A stretch of DNA of 64,000 nt, from contig JALHPO010000001.1 of NCBI GenBank assembly GCA_022842445.1, positions 419,144 to 483,143 of the forward strand, read 5' to 3'. This DNA comes from Nitrospira sp. Lineage in GTDB: Bacteria > Nitrospirota > Nitrospiria > Nitrospirales > Nitrospiraceae. The translations under genes were made by a program, and so were the position numbers. This document shows positions 51,701-60,100 of the stretch, in pieces (position 1 is the first letter of the stretch; each line of letters begins with the position of its first letter). The notes under the pieces are model-generated. The model ran no database searches. It was not told the origin of the DNA and saw only the letters and a program-made list of their open reading frames with translations.

Positions 51701-53668
51701 GAGCCCTTCGCTCACCAGATCGGTCGCCGTCGTCACGACGAAGGTGTCATTGCCGCCGCCGCCGATCAGCAAATTGGTCCCCGCGCCTCCGTTCAGTTCA
51801 TCGTCGCCGGCGCCGCCATTGAGGATGTCGTTGAACCCGGTCCCCGTGAGCTCGTTGTCGCCCGCGTTGCCGGTCATGAGCAGCCCACTGGTCACCAACG
51901 AGGCATCTACGTTCAGATCCGTCGTGCCGGTGGCGAGTCCCGCCGCATTCGCAATCACGACCGCCTCGATACCGGTGACCCCGGCCATCAGCACCAGGGT
52001 CTGATCATCGGTGGTACTGGTGAAGCGCAGTATGTCTGTCCCGGCTCCTCCATCGATCACCTCACCCACGCCATGATCGGCGTCGTTCCCAATCAGGATG
52101 ACATCGTTGCCCGTCCCTCCATCCATCGCGTCGTCGCCAGAGCCGCCATTGAGAATGTCGTTACCGGCATTGCCGGTGAGCGTATCGTTGCCGTCGCCGC
52201 CAGTGAGGATATTGGCCCCGCTGTTGCCCGTGAGGCTGTTGTCGCCGGCGTCCCCTGTCGCATTGAGCGCCGCTGCGCCGGTCAGCACCACATGCTCGAT
52301 CTCGGTAAAGGGAGCCACATTCAGATCGACCGTGCGGTTGATCTGCACCGTGTCAGTCCCCTCGCCGGATAGCTCGGTGCTCTGGTCGCCCAGGTTGTCA
52401 ATCACGTAGGTGTCGTCACCCGTCCCGCCGACCAGGGTATCGGCCCCCAGCCCCCCATTGAGCACGTCGTTGCCCGCGCCGCCGGTTACCTGATCGTTGC
52501 CCGCCCCACCAATGATCGTGTCGTTGCCATCCCCGCCATCGATGATGTCGGCTCCGTTCGACCCGATGATGACGTTGTCCCCGGCGCTGCCGGTGACGGT
52601 CATCGCACTTCCTAACAACGAACCATTGACGCCTTCAAACCCCGTTTGGCTCTGGTTGTCGCGATTCGGGTCCCCTGCAATGGACACCACCTGGTCGGCT
52701 GCCGAGAGATTCACCACGACTAGGCCGTTACCACCCACGACGCCGCTGAGGACCAGCGTGTCGGTATCCGCGCCCGCATCGATGGTATCGACGTTGCCCG
52801 CCGTGACCAACATGGTGATCTGATCGTCACCTGCCCCGCCGTTGACGGTATCCTGTCCCAGACCACCAACGAGGATGTCGTTGCCGGCACCGCCGTTGAG
52901 CGTATCCCCCCTGAGGCCGCTGATGTTTATCGTGTCATTGCCAGCGCCCCCGAAAAAGCTCATCCCAACGCCGGAATTATTTGTGTAGGTGATGAGGTCG
53001 TCGCCATTGAGCTGATCACCCACGACGGAGAAGAGGTCACTGACCGTTGACAGGGCATTGGATGCAAACGCGGCCTCGATCACATCGATGTTTATTGCCA
53101 AACCGGTCATCTTGATCGTATTGGCCCCCGACGCGACCAACACTGCAGTGACGGTGCCGGTCAGACTCGCGCTGATGAGATCGCCCGTCATGTTGAGACT
53201 TCCGCTGAAAGTGACCGTAGCGGAGCCGATCTTCACGACCAACGAGGTCACCGAGCCCGACACATTCCCGTTCGGCGGAAAGTCCGAGGGGATAAAGATG
53301 TTGCCCTTGACCGTTTCGGAGAACCCCGTGGACCCGATTGTTGCAGAGGTCACAAATTCATCACCGTTACCAAGAACTCTGCTGCCATACTGCAACAGTT
53401 CCCCGGTGACAGTGTTGCTGAAGCTAAACGAGGTGGTTAAGGGAGGAGTGACTCCGGAAAGCGCGAGCCGCAGTCTTCCACCCGAAACAAGGTCCAGGAC
53501 CACTACGGTCCGACTTGCCGAAACAATGGAATAATTAGCGGGGTTCTGTATCGCTGTGAGTATCTGGCCCACTCGATTCAGGAACGTGACGAAATGCGTC
53601 TCAAAATCGACCTGACTAAGTGAAATCGTCGACCAATCGGTGGTGGATGAGCCGGTGATGAGCGCCAT
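48770..53668 (-). CDS. Giant RTX protein with 330-residue supermodules
   Basis: The 1632-residue protein has an N-terminal non-repeat region (1-220), then RTX nonapeptides (GGxGxDxLx, e.g. GGAGNDTLNGG types), broken by beta-rich blocks. A block of about 330 residues recurs three times (period about 990 bases, e.g. 49861, 50850, 51841 within the module). The last 110 residues (DLVISRQADDLRLAVAGSTD ... IQNWY ... QTLLSAQVDVLIQAMAAF ... ANWQ) form the C-terminal secretion and HCBP-related region. RTX repeats bind calcium outside the cell. There is no enzyme domain; an adhesin or matrix role is likely. It stands 153 bases before the ABC exporter gene. Confidence 0.93.
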   Translation of the reverse strand: MALITGSSTTDWSTISLSQVDFETHFVTFLNRVGQILTAIQNPANYSIVSASRTVVVLDLVSGGRLRLALSGVTPPLTTSFSFSNTVTGELLQYGSRVLGNGDEFVTSATIGSTGFSETVKGNIFIPSDFPPNGNVSGSVTSLVVKIGSATVTFSGSLNMTGDLISASLTGTVTAVLVASGANTIKMTGLAINIDVIEAAFASNALSTVSDLFSVVGDQLNGDDLITYTNNSGVGMSFFGGAGNDTINISGLRGDTLNGGAGNDILVGGLGQDTVNGGAGDDQITMLVTAGNVDTIDAGADTDTLVLSGVVGGNGLVVVNLSAADQVVSIAGDPNRDNQSQTGFEGVNGSLLGSAMTVTGSAGDNVIIGSNGADIIDGGDGNDTIIGGAGNDQVTGGAGNDVLNGGLGADTLVGGTGDDTYVIDNLGDQSTELSGEGTDTVQINRTVDLNVAPFTEIEHVVLTGAAALNATGDAGDNSLTGNSGANILTGGDGNDTLTGNAGNDILNGGSGDDAMDGGTGNDVILIGNDADHGVGEVIDGGAGTDILRFTSTTDDQTLVLMAGVTGIEAVVIANAAGLATGTTDLNVDASLVTSGLLMTGNAGDNELTGTGFNDILNGGAGDDELNGGAGTNLLIGGGGNDTFVVTTATDLVSEGLNGGLDTVEAALSYTLGANVENLELTGNLAINGTGNALNNSLTGNDGANVLTGGAGNDLLEGEDGADTVLGGIGNDRIVMDVEVGAIDIADGGLGLDTLALVGTVGGIGPVTVNLAAGAGDQVTDIGGTPEGLLQNNFEHLDASGLDGTVTATGSAGANVMIGSDGVDVLAGLAGNDILNGGAGDDTLDSGDGNDIILIADQGDHAGGEVVAGGTGTDVVRFTNTTDGQTLVLTNGVTGIEAVVIGTAAGVTTGTTALNVDASAVTGTGLLIVGNAGDNLLTGTGGNDLLNGGAGDDTLDGGGGTNVLVGGAGNDTFIVNNQATDLVSEGLNGGIDTVDASLNYTLGANVENLTLTGGALNGTGNALNNVLTGNDLANNLQGGAGHDTLIGGLGEDTVLGGTGNDRIVMDVAVGHVDTADGGIGLDTLALVGAVDGDGVVVVDLSSLTDQVTRIGTVDPELLEQRNFENLDASGLGSSVQATGSAGANLLIGSDGADVLAGLAGNDVLSGGAGIDDVQGGAGNDVILIGNDADHGVGEVIDGGAGTDVLRFTSTTDDQTLVLTAGVTGIEAVVIANAAGLTTGTTDLNVDASAVTSGLLMTGNAGDNELTGTGSNDILNGGAGDDTLDGGAGTNLLFGGGGNDTFVVATATDLVSEGLNGGIDTVKAAINYVLGANVENLELTGTAAIGTGNTLNNVITGNGEDNFLIGNAGNDTLEGEAGEDTVLGGIGNDRIVMDVAVGDVDTADGGIGLDTLALVGTVGGSGLVTVNLAAGVGDQVTDIGGAAESLIQNNFENLDASGLNGTVHATGSAGANLLIGSDGADVLNGAAGNDILNGGAGDDTLSGGLGNDTFLFDAGDGQDLVEDNSGIADVVRFGATIDSQDLVISRQADDLRLAVAGSTDTVTIQNWYSDPVNRTETIQAGDGQTLLSAQVDVLIQAMAAFTTQTGLTWETASTGGGTAEQQAAFQNTIAANWQ

Positions 53669-54101
53669 GATTAGGAGTCCTCCATGAGCGTCAGGCTGGC
53701 AGTATATTGGCTAGTTCTTAAACGTATGCGCCTCCGTTTCTTTCAATGTCAAGCGTGACTACCTACCCCCCCCCAAAGGAGGGAGATGGCTCAATCTTGT
53801 TCCGAACAATGCTGGAAGGAATTCAAACTAGGCTGGCTCTCAAGAACACCGGCTGGGAAATCTGTTTCAAATCACCGTGACTTGAAGACACGCTAGCTGG
53901 GCAACATGGACGTCTCAATACACCATTCCCCATTTACCATCCTCTCATCCTTTTCCATTTGCCACTTGCTGCTTGCCCCTCACGTCCCCAATTGCCGTTC
54001 GCCAGTGGATGACACCTTTTCTTCTCCAGGACGGCAGCATGGCCTGCCCCTCTTGGATCGGCCGGTGCTTCTCCCCTCGGCGCTGTGGTACACTCGTCCC
54101 C
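53669..54101. other. Divergent gap between RTX gene and nucleotidyltransferase pair
   Basis: These 433 bases hold no convincing gene. A run of nine C (53766-53774) is followed by AAAGGAGGGAG. From about 53915 to 54000 lies a family B tract with CCATTTGCCACTTGCTGC and CCCCTCACG words. Confidence 0.5.
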
Positions 54102-54437
54102 ATGTCACAGTCGGCTCCTCACAGTCCAGCACCGCTCAAAGTGCTGCCGGCTTACCTTGGGACAGCTTCCGTTGAAGAGGCGTTACGCACCGAGCGCGGC
54201 CGCCGGATGCTGTGGCTGGAAATCCTCCTCAACGACCAGCTCGACCTAGCGCCTTGGCAGACGGATCCATCAGTTCAACAGGCCTATCAAACTGCCTGTC
54301 GATGGCACACGCATTATCGACGCCTGCTTGCCTACCTGTTTCACCGAGCCCCACTCCCCGAGGACTCAGGTCCGCTCGATTTTCGAGACTATCGCACATT
54401 TGCTGAGGCGGTTTACTTTGTCTACGCTCACCGCTGA
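54102..54437 (+). CDS. Small hypothetical protein paired with nucleotidyltransferase
   Basis: The 111-residue product is helical and rich in aromatic and charged residues (RMLWLEILLNDQLDLAPWQTD, WHTHYRRLLAYLFHR, DYRTFAEAVYFVYAHR). No family recognised. ATG at 54102 is chosen because upstream codons look like tract sequence. Its 3' end overlaps the nucleotidyltransferase-like gene by 20 bases, so they are translated together, as in two-gene toxin-antitoxin-type modules (analogy only). Confidence 0.6.
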   Translation: MSQSAPHSPAPLKVLPAYLGTASVEEALRTERGRRMLWLEILLNDQLDLAPWQTDPSVQQAYQTACRWHTHYRRLLAYLFHRAPLPEDSGPLDFRDYRTFAEAVYFVYAHR

Positions 54438-54939
54438 AGAGCTGGTGGCCCTGCTAGCCCGTTACGTCTCGGAAACTGGCGCAGCCATCGACTTGCTTCT
54501 CGTCGGAGCCTTGGCGCTTCATGCCTACGGGGTATCCGATCGCGCCACTCGCGATATCGATGGGGAACTCCAAGGCCCGGTAGGCCCCTTGCTGGAGTTT
54601 TTGACGGCGCAGAATATTCCGGCCGATCTGACACAGAACTTTTCCGGCTGGTCGGTTGTCGCCATGCCGCCCGGGTACCGGGACCGCGCAACAGACTTGG
54701 TCCGGCAGGAGCGGCTTCGGATTCGACTATTGGTTCCTGTGGACTTCGTGATCGCCAAGCTTCGCCGAGGCACTGAGCTTGATCACGATGACGCTTCCTT
54801 GGTCGCCGCGCATTTTCACCTCACCCGCAGTGACGTACGCGCCGCCGCCAATGCCGCGCTCGCGGCCTCTCCGCAGGACACATTACTCTTTCTCTTTCAG
54901 AAAACGGTTGATCTGTTCTGCGAGAATCTCCCTTCGTGA
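54418..54939 (+). CDS. Nucleotidyltransferase-like protein (DUF6036/AbiEii-type)
   Basis: The 173-residue product has LLLVGALALHAYGVSDRATRDIDGEL, the pattern of minimal nucleotidyltransferase domains (a G-[SA]-x(10+)-D-x-D core), followed by LRIRLLVPVDFVIAKLRRG, DHDDASLVAAHFHL. This resembles DUF6036 and AbiEii-related proteins, some of which are toxins. TTG at 54418 is the likely start (GAGGCGG upstream); the frame is open to 54328 but overlaps the previous gene deeply. The pair sits between two RTX genes on the opposite strand. Confidence 0.68.
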   Translation: MSTLTAEELVALLARYVSETGAAIDLLLVGALALHAYGVSDRATRDIDGELQGPVGPLLEFLTAQNIPADLTQNFSGWSVVAMPPGYRDRATDLVRQERLRIRLLVPVDFVIAKLRRGTELDHDDASLVAAHFHLTRSDVRAAANAALAASPQDTLLFLFQKTVDLFCENLPS

Positions 54940-54944
54940 AACAG

Positions 54945-55063
54945 TGTAGTACGTGGTACGTGGCAAAGAATGAGAGCATGGGAAGGGAATACGATATCGT
55001 CCCTTGCCCCTCATCCTTCCCGTCTCACATACCACACCTTGCTACTCACCACTTACCAGCTCC
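54945..55063. repeat. Low-complexity tract, family B, before RTX fragment
   Basis: Reads ACGTGGTACGTGGCAAAG on the left and CCTTGCCCCTCATCC ... GCTACTCACCACTTACCAGC on the right, with a CGATATCG palindrome between. The right end is nearly the same as the tract that follows the RTX gene at 48770. Confidence 0.55.
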
Positions 55064-55384
55064 CTACTGCCAGCTCGCCGCCAGCACCGCCTGCACCTGC
55101 TGCGGCTGTTGATCGATCGCTTGATCCCATGTCAAACCGGGCTGCTGGCTGAACGAGGCCATGGCCTGAATGAGTCGGTCCACCTGCGTGCTGAGCAGCA
55201 CGTACCCGTTGGCGGCCTGGATCGTCTCGACCTGGGAAGCTGCGCCCGCATACCAATTCTGAATCGTAACCTGGTTGGATGTGCCGTGAACCGCAATGCG
55301 CAGATCGCTGGCCTGCCGGCTGATCACCAGATCGAGCGGACCGGTCCCGCTACTGCTCTCGAAGCACAACGGCCGCAGAGCCAC
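55064..55384 (-). pseudogene. Orphan RTX C-terminal secretion module
   Basis: The 106-residue frame reads DLVISRQASDLRIAVHGTSN ... IQNWYAG ... LSTQVDRLIQAMASFSQQPGLTWDQAIDQQPQQVQAVLAASWQ. The last 85 residues are nearly the same as the end of the 2280-residue RTX protein (57141) and related to the 1632-residue one. There are no RTX repeats and similarity stops at about 55325, so it is a truncated copy. It may be a dead remnant or, if expressed from its ATG at 55384, a free secretion signal. Confidence 0.8.
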
Positions 55385-55588
55385 ATGAAGTGTACACCCC
55401 GCCGGACAGTCTCTTGTTACAGTAGCCCCCCGGACTGTCGGACAAGTACCACCGAAAGGAGGGCTTGCGGATTGTTTTGGACAATCCTTATGTTGACATG
55501 AACGCGAATTGTCAGCCCGGTAGCGCGCTTCCTCTTCACTCCGTCGCTCACAATTGACGGATACCGCAGGCGGCGGGGCAGGCGCGAA

Positions 55589-56998
55589 ATGGTAGGTGTC
55601 CCGGTGAACGTCCTCAGCCCTGTACTCTGTGCGGTTGCCTATGGTCTGTTCCTAGGTCTGTCATTCACCGCCTGTAGTGAAGGAGGTGGGGGAAGCACAG
55701 CACCAGGCATGACAGCCACGGCGCAACTGGTCAGGGATATCAACCCCGGAGCTGGGTCGTCGAATCCGGGAGAGTTGGTGGCCGGCAGTCTGTTCTTTGC
55801 CGCTGATGATGGGACGAGCGGAGTGGAACTCTGGAAGTCCGATGGCACCGCCTCCGGCACGCTGTTGGTAAAGGATATTTTCCCCGGGCCTGCCAGTTCG
55901 TTCCTCACCGGACTCACCAACGTGAACGGAACGCTGTTCTTCGGGGCCAGTGATGGCGTCAACGGGTTCGAATTGTGGAAATCACAAGGGACCCTGGCCG
56001 GCACGCTGTTAGTGAAGGACATCTTCCCGGGCCCCAACGGGTCGATCCCGTCAAATCTTACCAACGTGAATGGGACGCTGTTCTTTACCAGCAGTAATGG
56101 GACGAACGGGATCGAATTGTGGAAATCCGATGGCACCGCCTCCGGCACGATATTAGTGAAGGACATCTTCCCAGGCCCTACCAGCTCGACTCCGTCGAAT
56201 CTCACCAACGTCAACGGCACACTGTTTTTCACCGCCACTGACGGGGCCAACGGGATCGAATTGTGGAAGTCCGATGGCACCGCCCCCGGCACAATGTTAG
56301 TGAAGGACATCTTCCCGGGCCCTGCCAACTCGACTCCGTCGAATCTCACCAACGTGAATGGAGTACTGTTCTTCACCGCCAATGATGGAATCAACGGGGT
56401 CGAATTATGGAAGTCGGATGGGACACCCCCCGGTACGACGTTAGTAGAGGATATCAACCCGGGCCCCAACGGATCGATCCCATTAGGGCTCACCAACGTG
56501 GGCGGCACACTGTTCTTTAGCGCCACTGATGGGACGAATGGGGTCGAATTGTGGAGATCCGATGGCACCGCACCCGGCACCCTGCTGGTGCAGGACATTA
56601 ACCCGGGCCCCAACGCCTCGACTCCGTCGAATCTCACCAACGCGAGCGGGACGCTGTTCTTTACCGCCACTGATGGGATAAACGGGGTCGAATTGTGGAA
56701 ATCCTATGGCACTGCACCAGTCACCCTGTTGGTGCAAGACATCTTCCCGGGCCCCAACGGATCCTTCCCATTTGAGCTCACCAACATGAATGGAACACTG
56801 TTTTTCACCGCCACTGATGCGGCCAACGGGATCGAATTGTGGAAATCCGATGGCACTGCACCCGGCACCCTGTTGGTGCAGGATATCAACCCGGGCCCCA
56901 ACGCCTCGACTCCGTCGAATCTCACCAACGCGAGCGGGACGCTGTTCTTTACCGCCACTGATGGGACGAACGGGGTCGAATTATGGAAATATGACTAA
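55589..56998 (+). CDS. ELWxxDGT-repeat lipoprotein
   Basis: The 469-residue product has a signal with a lipobox ending LSFTAC (about residue 29), then SEGGGGST and nine or so copies of a 48-residue unit of the form LTNVNGTLFFTATDGxNGxELWKSDGTxxGTxLVKDIFPGPxxSTPSN. ELWxxDGT repeats form beta-propeller-like surface proteins. It is probably surface-attached. It runs opposite to the flanking RTX genes. The 204-base gap before it holds no gene. ATG at 55589 or GTG at 55604 may start it. Confidence 0.88.
   Translation: MVGVPVNVLSPVLCAVAYGLFLGLSFTACSEGGGGSTAPGMTATAQLVRDINPGAGSSNPGELVAGSLFFAADDGTSGVELWKSDGTASGTLLVKDIFPGPASSFLTGLTNVNGTLFFGASDGVNGFELWKSQGTLAGTLLVKDIFPGPNGSIPSNLTNVNGTLFFTSSNGTNGIELWKSDGTASGTILVKDIFPGPTSSTPSNLTNVNGTLFFTATDGANGIELWKSDGTAPGTMLVKDIFPGPANSTPSNLTNVNGVLFFTANDGINGVELWKSDGTPPGTTLVEDINPGPNGSIPLGLTNVGGTLFFSATDGTNGVELWRSDGTAPGTLLVQDINPGPNASTPSNLTNASGTLFFTATDGINGVELWKSYGTAPVTLLVQDIFPGPNGSFPFELTNMNGTLFFTATDAANGIELWKSDGTAPGTLLVQDINPGPNASTPSNLTNASGTLFFTATDGTNGVELWKYD
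55913..56998 (+). repeat. Exact-period 144-bp coding repeats
   Basis: Units begin with CTCACCAACG-type starts at 55913, 56057, 56201, 56345, 56489, 56633, 56777 and 56921. All spacings are exactly 144 bases with no indel. Units at 56633 and 56921 are the most alike, showing recent exchange. Confidence 0.93.
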
Positions 56999-57026
56999 AG
57001 AGAAACTGGGGGGACAAAACGGACAC

Positions 57027-57056
57027 ATCCAACGAGAGGCGGATTCTCCGTTGGAT
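57027..57056. terminator. Hairpin after the ELW-repeat gene
   Basis: ATCCAACG (57027-57034) pairs with CGTTGGAT (57049-57056), and an inner GAG/CTC extends the stem. It lies 29 bases after the lipoprotein stop and before the 3' end of the giant RTX gene, so it may terminate either or both. No T run follows. Confidence 0.5.
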
Positions 57057-57140
57057 CCCGGACGCGCTGTACGAGCCAGACAAGAATGGCGCCTCACGTG
57101 TATCGTTTCACACCTTCCCAACCCCGCACTCCGTCCGATG

Positions 57141-60100
57141 CTACTGCCAGCTCGCCGCCAGCACCGCCTGAACCTGTTGCGGCTGTTGATCGATCGCTTG
57201 ATCCCACGTGAGACCAGACTGCTGGCTGAATGAGGCCATGGCTTGGATGAGCTGATCGACCTGTGTGCTGAGTAAGGTCTGGCCGTTCCCCGCCTGGATC
57301 GTCTCGGTCCGATTGGAGGAACTGATGTACCAGTTCTGGACCGTCACATAATCGGTCAACCCATGAATGGACAGGCGAAGATCGTTCGCTTGCCGGCTAA
57401 TGACGAGATCGAGCGGGTTGACCCCGGCATCATAGGCGACCCGGTCTGCCGACCCGCCATTGTCCTGCACGAGATCCTGCCCTTCGCCGCGGCCGAAGAA
57501 ATAGATGTCGTTGCCGCTGCCGCCGTTGACTATGTCGTTCCCAAGCCCGCCACGCAAGGTATCGGCGCCGAATCCGCCATCCAGCACATCGCTCCCGGCC
57601 CCGCCTTGCAGCACATCATTCCCGTTGCCGCCGAATAACAGATTCGCTTCGCCATTGCCCAGTATCGTATTGTTCAACGCATTCCCGATCCCTGCGCTTG
57701 GTCGGATCCCAGTCAGCGTCAAGTTCTCCACATTGGCACCCAACATATAGACTGGCAACGAACTCTGCACCGTATCCGTTCCTTCATTGGAAGCTTCCGT
57801 CACCACATCGAAGAAATTCTCCACCACATAGGTATCATTCCCGGTCCCGCCAGCCATCGTATCGGCGCCGTTCCCGCCATCAAGCTGATCGTACCCCTCC
57901 TCCCCCTGAAGAAGATCGTTTCCAGCCAAGCCGCTCAAAATATCATCGCCACGTGCCCCGATGAGCAGATCGTCCCCCTCGCTGCCGGCAAGGATCCTTG
58001 GCAGCGGCCCGGAGATGGCCAGCGTAAAATCGTCGCTCACGCTGAGACTGCCTCTGTCGGACGCCGTGACTGTGAGTTGAAGTGTCCCCGCCGAACCAGG
58101 AACGGGCGTGCCGCTGAAGATGCGGGTCAACGGATCGAAACTCAGCCAGACAGGCAAGACAGTCCCATCGGCGAGCGCAGCACGGTACGTAAGGACATCG
58201 CCATGAATGACATCGGCGTCGGCAAAGGTGTTGGCCGGAACCTCGATGCTGAACAGAGCATCTTCCGAGACAGTCTGATCTACCAGCGGATTCGCCAGAG
58301 TCGGCGCATGGTTCGGGGGATGGAGATCAGCCAGATTTATGGTGCCGCCATCCACGAAGGCCAGCGTCCCGACGACCAGCGAACCATTCGCCCCAGTGGG
58401 ATCAAAGTTCGTCAGCACCAGCCGTTCTGTGCCACTACTCCCGACGTGGATGGTGAGAGTCCATGCCGCCTCGTCGTGCGTGAAGGTCAGATCGCTCTGG
58501 CTGATCCCCACGCCGAATTGAATCTGGTTCCTCTCGCCGACTGCCGCGACATCCTCAATCGTGTCGATCCCGTCGCCGATCTTGAAAAGATAGGTGTCGT
58601 GGCCCGTGCCACCCTCCAAAAGATCATTACCTGGACCACCTTCGATTCGATCATTGCCGGACAGACCTTGTAAGGTATCGTACCCACCGAGTCCCACCAG
58701 CACGTTGTCCAGGTTTGTTCCCTGGAGAACGTCGTTCTGCTCGGTGCCCATGATCGGCACCAGGCTCGCGATCATCGCAGCATCCCACACCGTGCCATCG
58801 GCAAACTGGATCTGCTCCAGTTGATAGGCGCTCACCGTCCGTCCAATCGCAGCGAACGGCGGCAAGACAAAGACGGAAGCGAAATGCGACTCGATGGTAA
58901 GCTGATCGGGTGTCCCCGTGATGCCAAGGACCAAATCATCTCCAACCCGGCGGACCGTCACGTCGTCAGGCGAGACATCCGGTTTCACTTGAAGCACGTC
59001 GGACGGTTGCTCACCGGTGAAATCGAAATCGACGATCATGGCTTGTCCATCACCACGTCCGAATGCGTAGACATTGGACCCGTAGGAGCCTAATTGTGTC
59101 GCGCCGAATGTTCCCGCTCCCCAGACCGTTCCATCGGCAAACTGCACCTGCTCGACTTGTGAAGGAGCGACATAGTAGGGCAGTGACGAAACGTTGATGT
59201 TGCTCGTCCCGGGGAGATAGAGATTAGGAGAGATTCGGTAGTCGCCTTGGTTGAAGACGACGGTGAAGTACGACTCGAGTGTCACTTGATCGGTCGTGCC
59301 ATTGACGGTCAGAACAAGGTCATTTCCGTTCCTCTGCCAACCAACATCGGCCGGAGCAATGTCGGCTGCCATTAAGATCGTATCCCGAAGCCCTCCGGAG
59401 AAATACGGCGCACTGCTTGGATCATTCTCCACAATTGTATCGTGCCCATCACCTCGTCCGAAAAGATAGGTTTGGGCATCGATCAGCGTATCGTTCCCAG
59501 CACAGCCATCCAATGTTCCTTGGCCGAGCCCACGCATCACATTGTCCAGTGCGTTCCCGATTCCTACCAGACCGGAGAATCCGGCGAAGTTCAGATTTTC
59601 GACATGATCAGGAAGAGTGTAACTGGCAAACGTTTCAACGGTATCGATCCCGCCGTCTATCTCCTCTATCACCGTGTCGGCGGCACTATCGATGACAAAC
59701 GTGTCATTTCCTCCGCCACCGACCAATAGAGAGTCGCTTGTCTCGAAATACTCATTGCCGCTGTTCAGATAGTCGTCACCATCGCCCGCAAGCAGCTGGT
59801 CCACCGGCTGCGCGAACGCAAAAAATGCAAAAAACTCTCCCCCGCCTCCACCGCCACCTTCTCCGCCTCCGCCGCCGCTGCCTGTTGGCCGAGAGCCCGC
59901 GTAGAGGCTATCGTTACCTGCTTCGCCATAGATCACATCTACGCCGAGCTCTCCGCGCAAGGTATCGTTCCCAACCCCTCCATGAAGCACATCGTCTCCG
60001 TCTCCCCCGAGAAGGAGATCGTTCCCCGACCCCCCGAGCAGCGTATCGTTGCCTGCTCCTCCTCGGAGATCATCATTACCCTCTTCCCCATCGAGATAAT

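Noticed and set aside
51284..52372. Plus-strand frame of 362 codons inside the RTX gene
   Set aside because: It mirrors the repeats of the RTX gene; open only because of the repeat composition.
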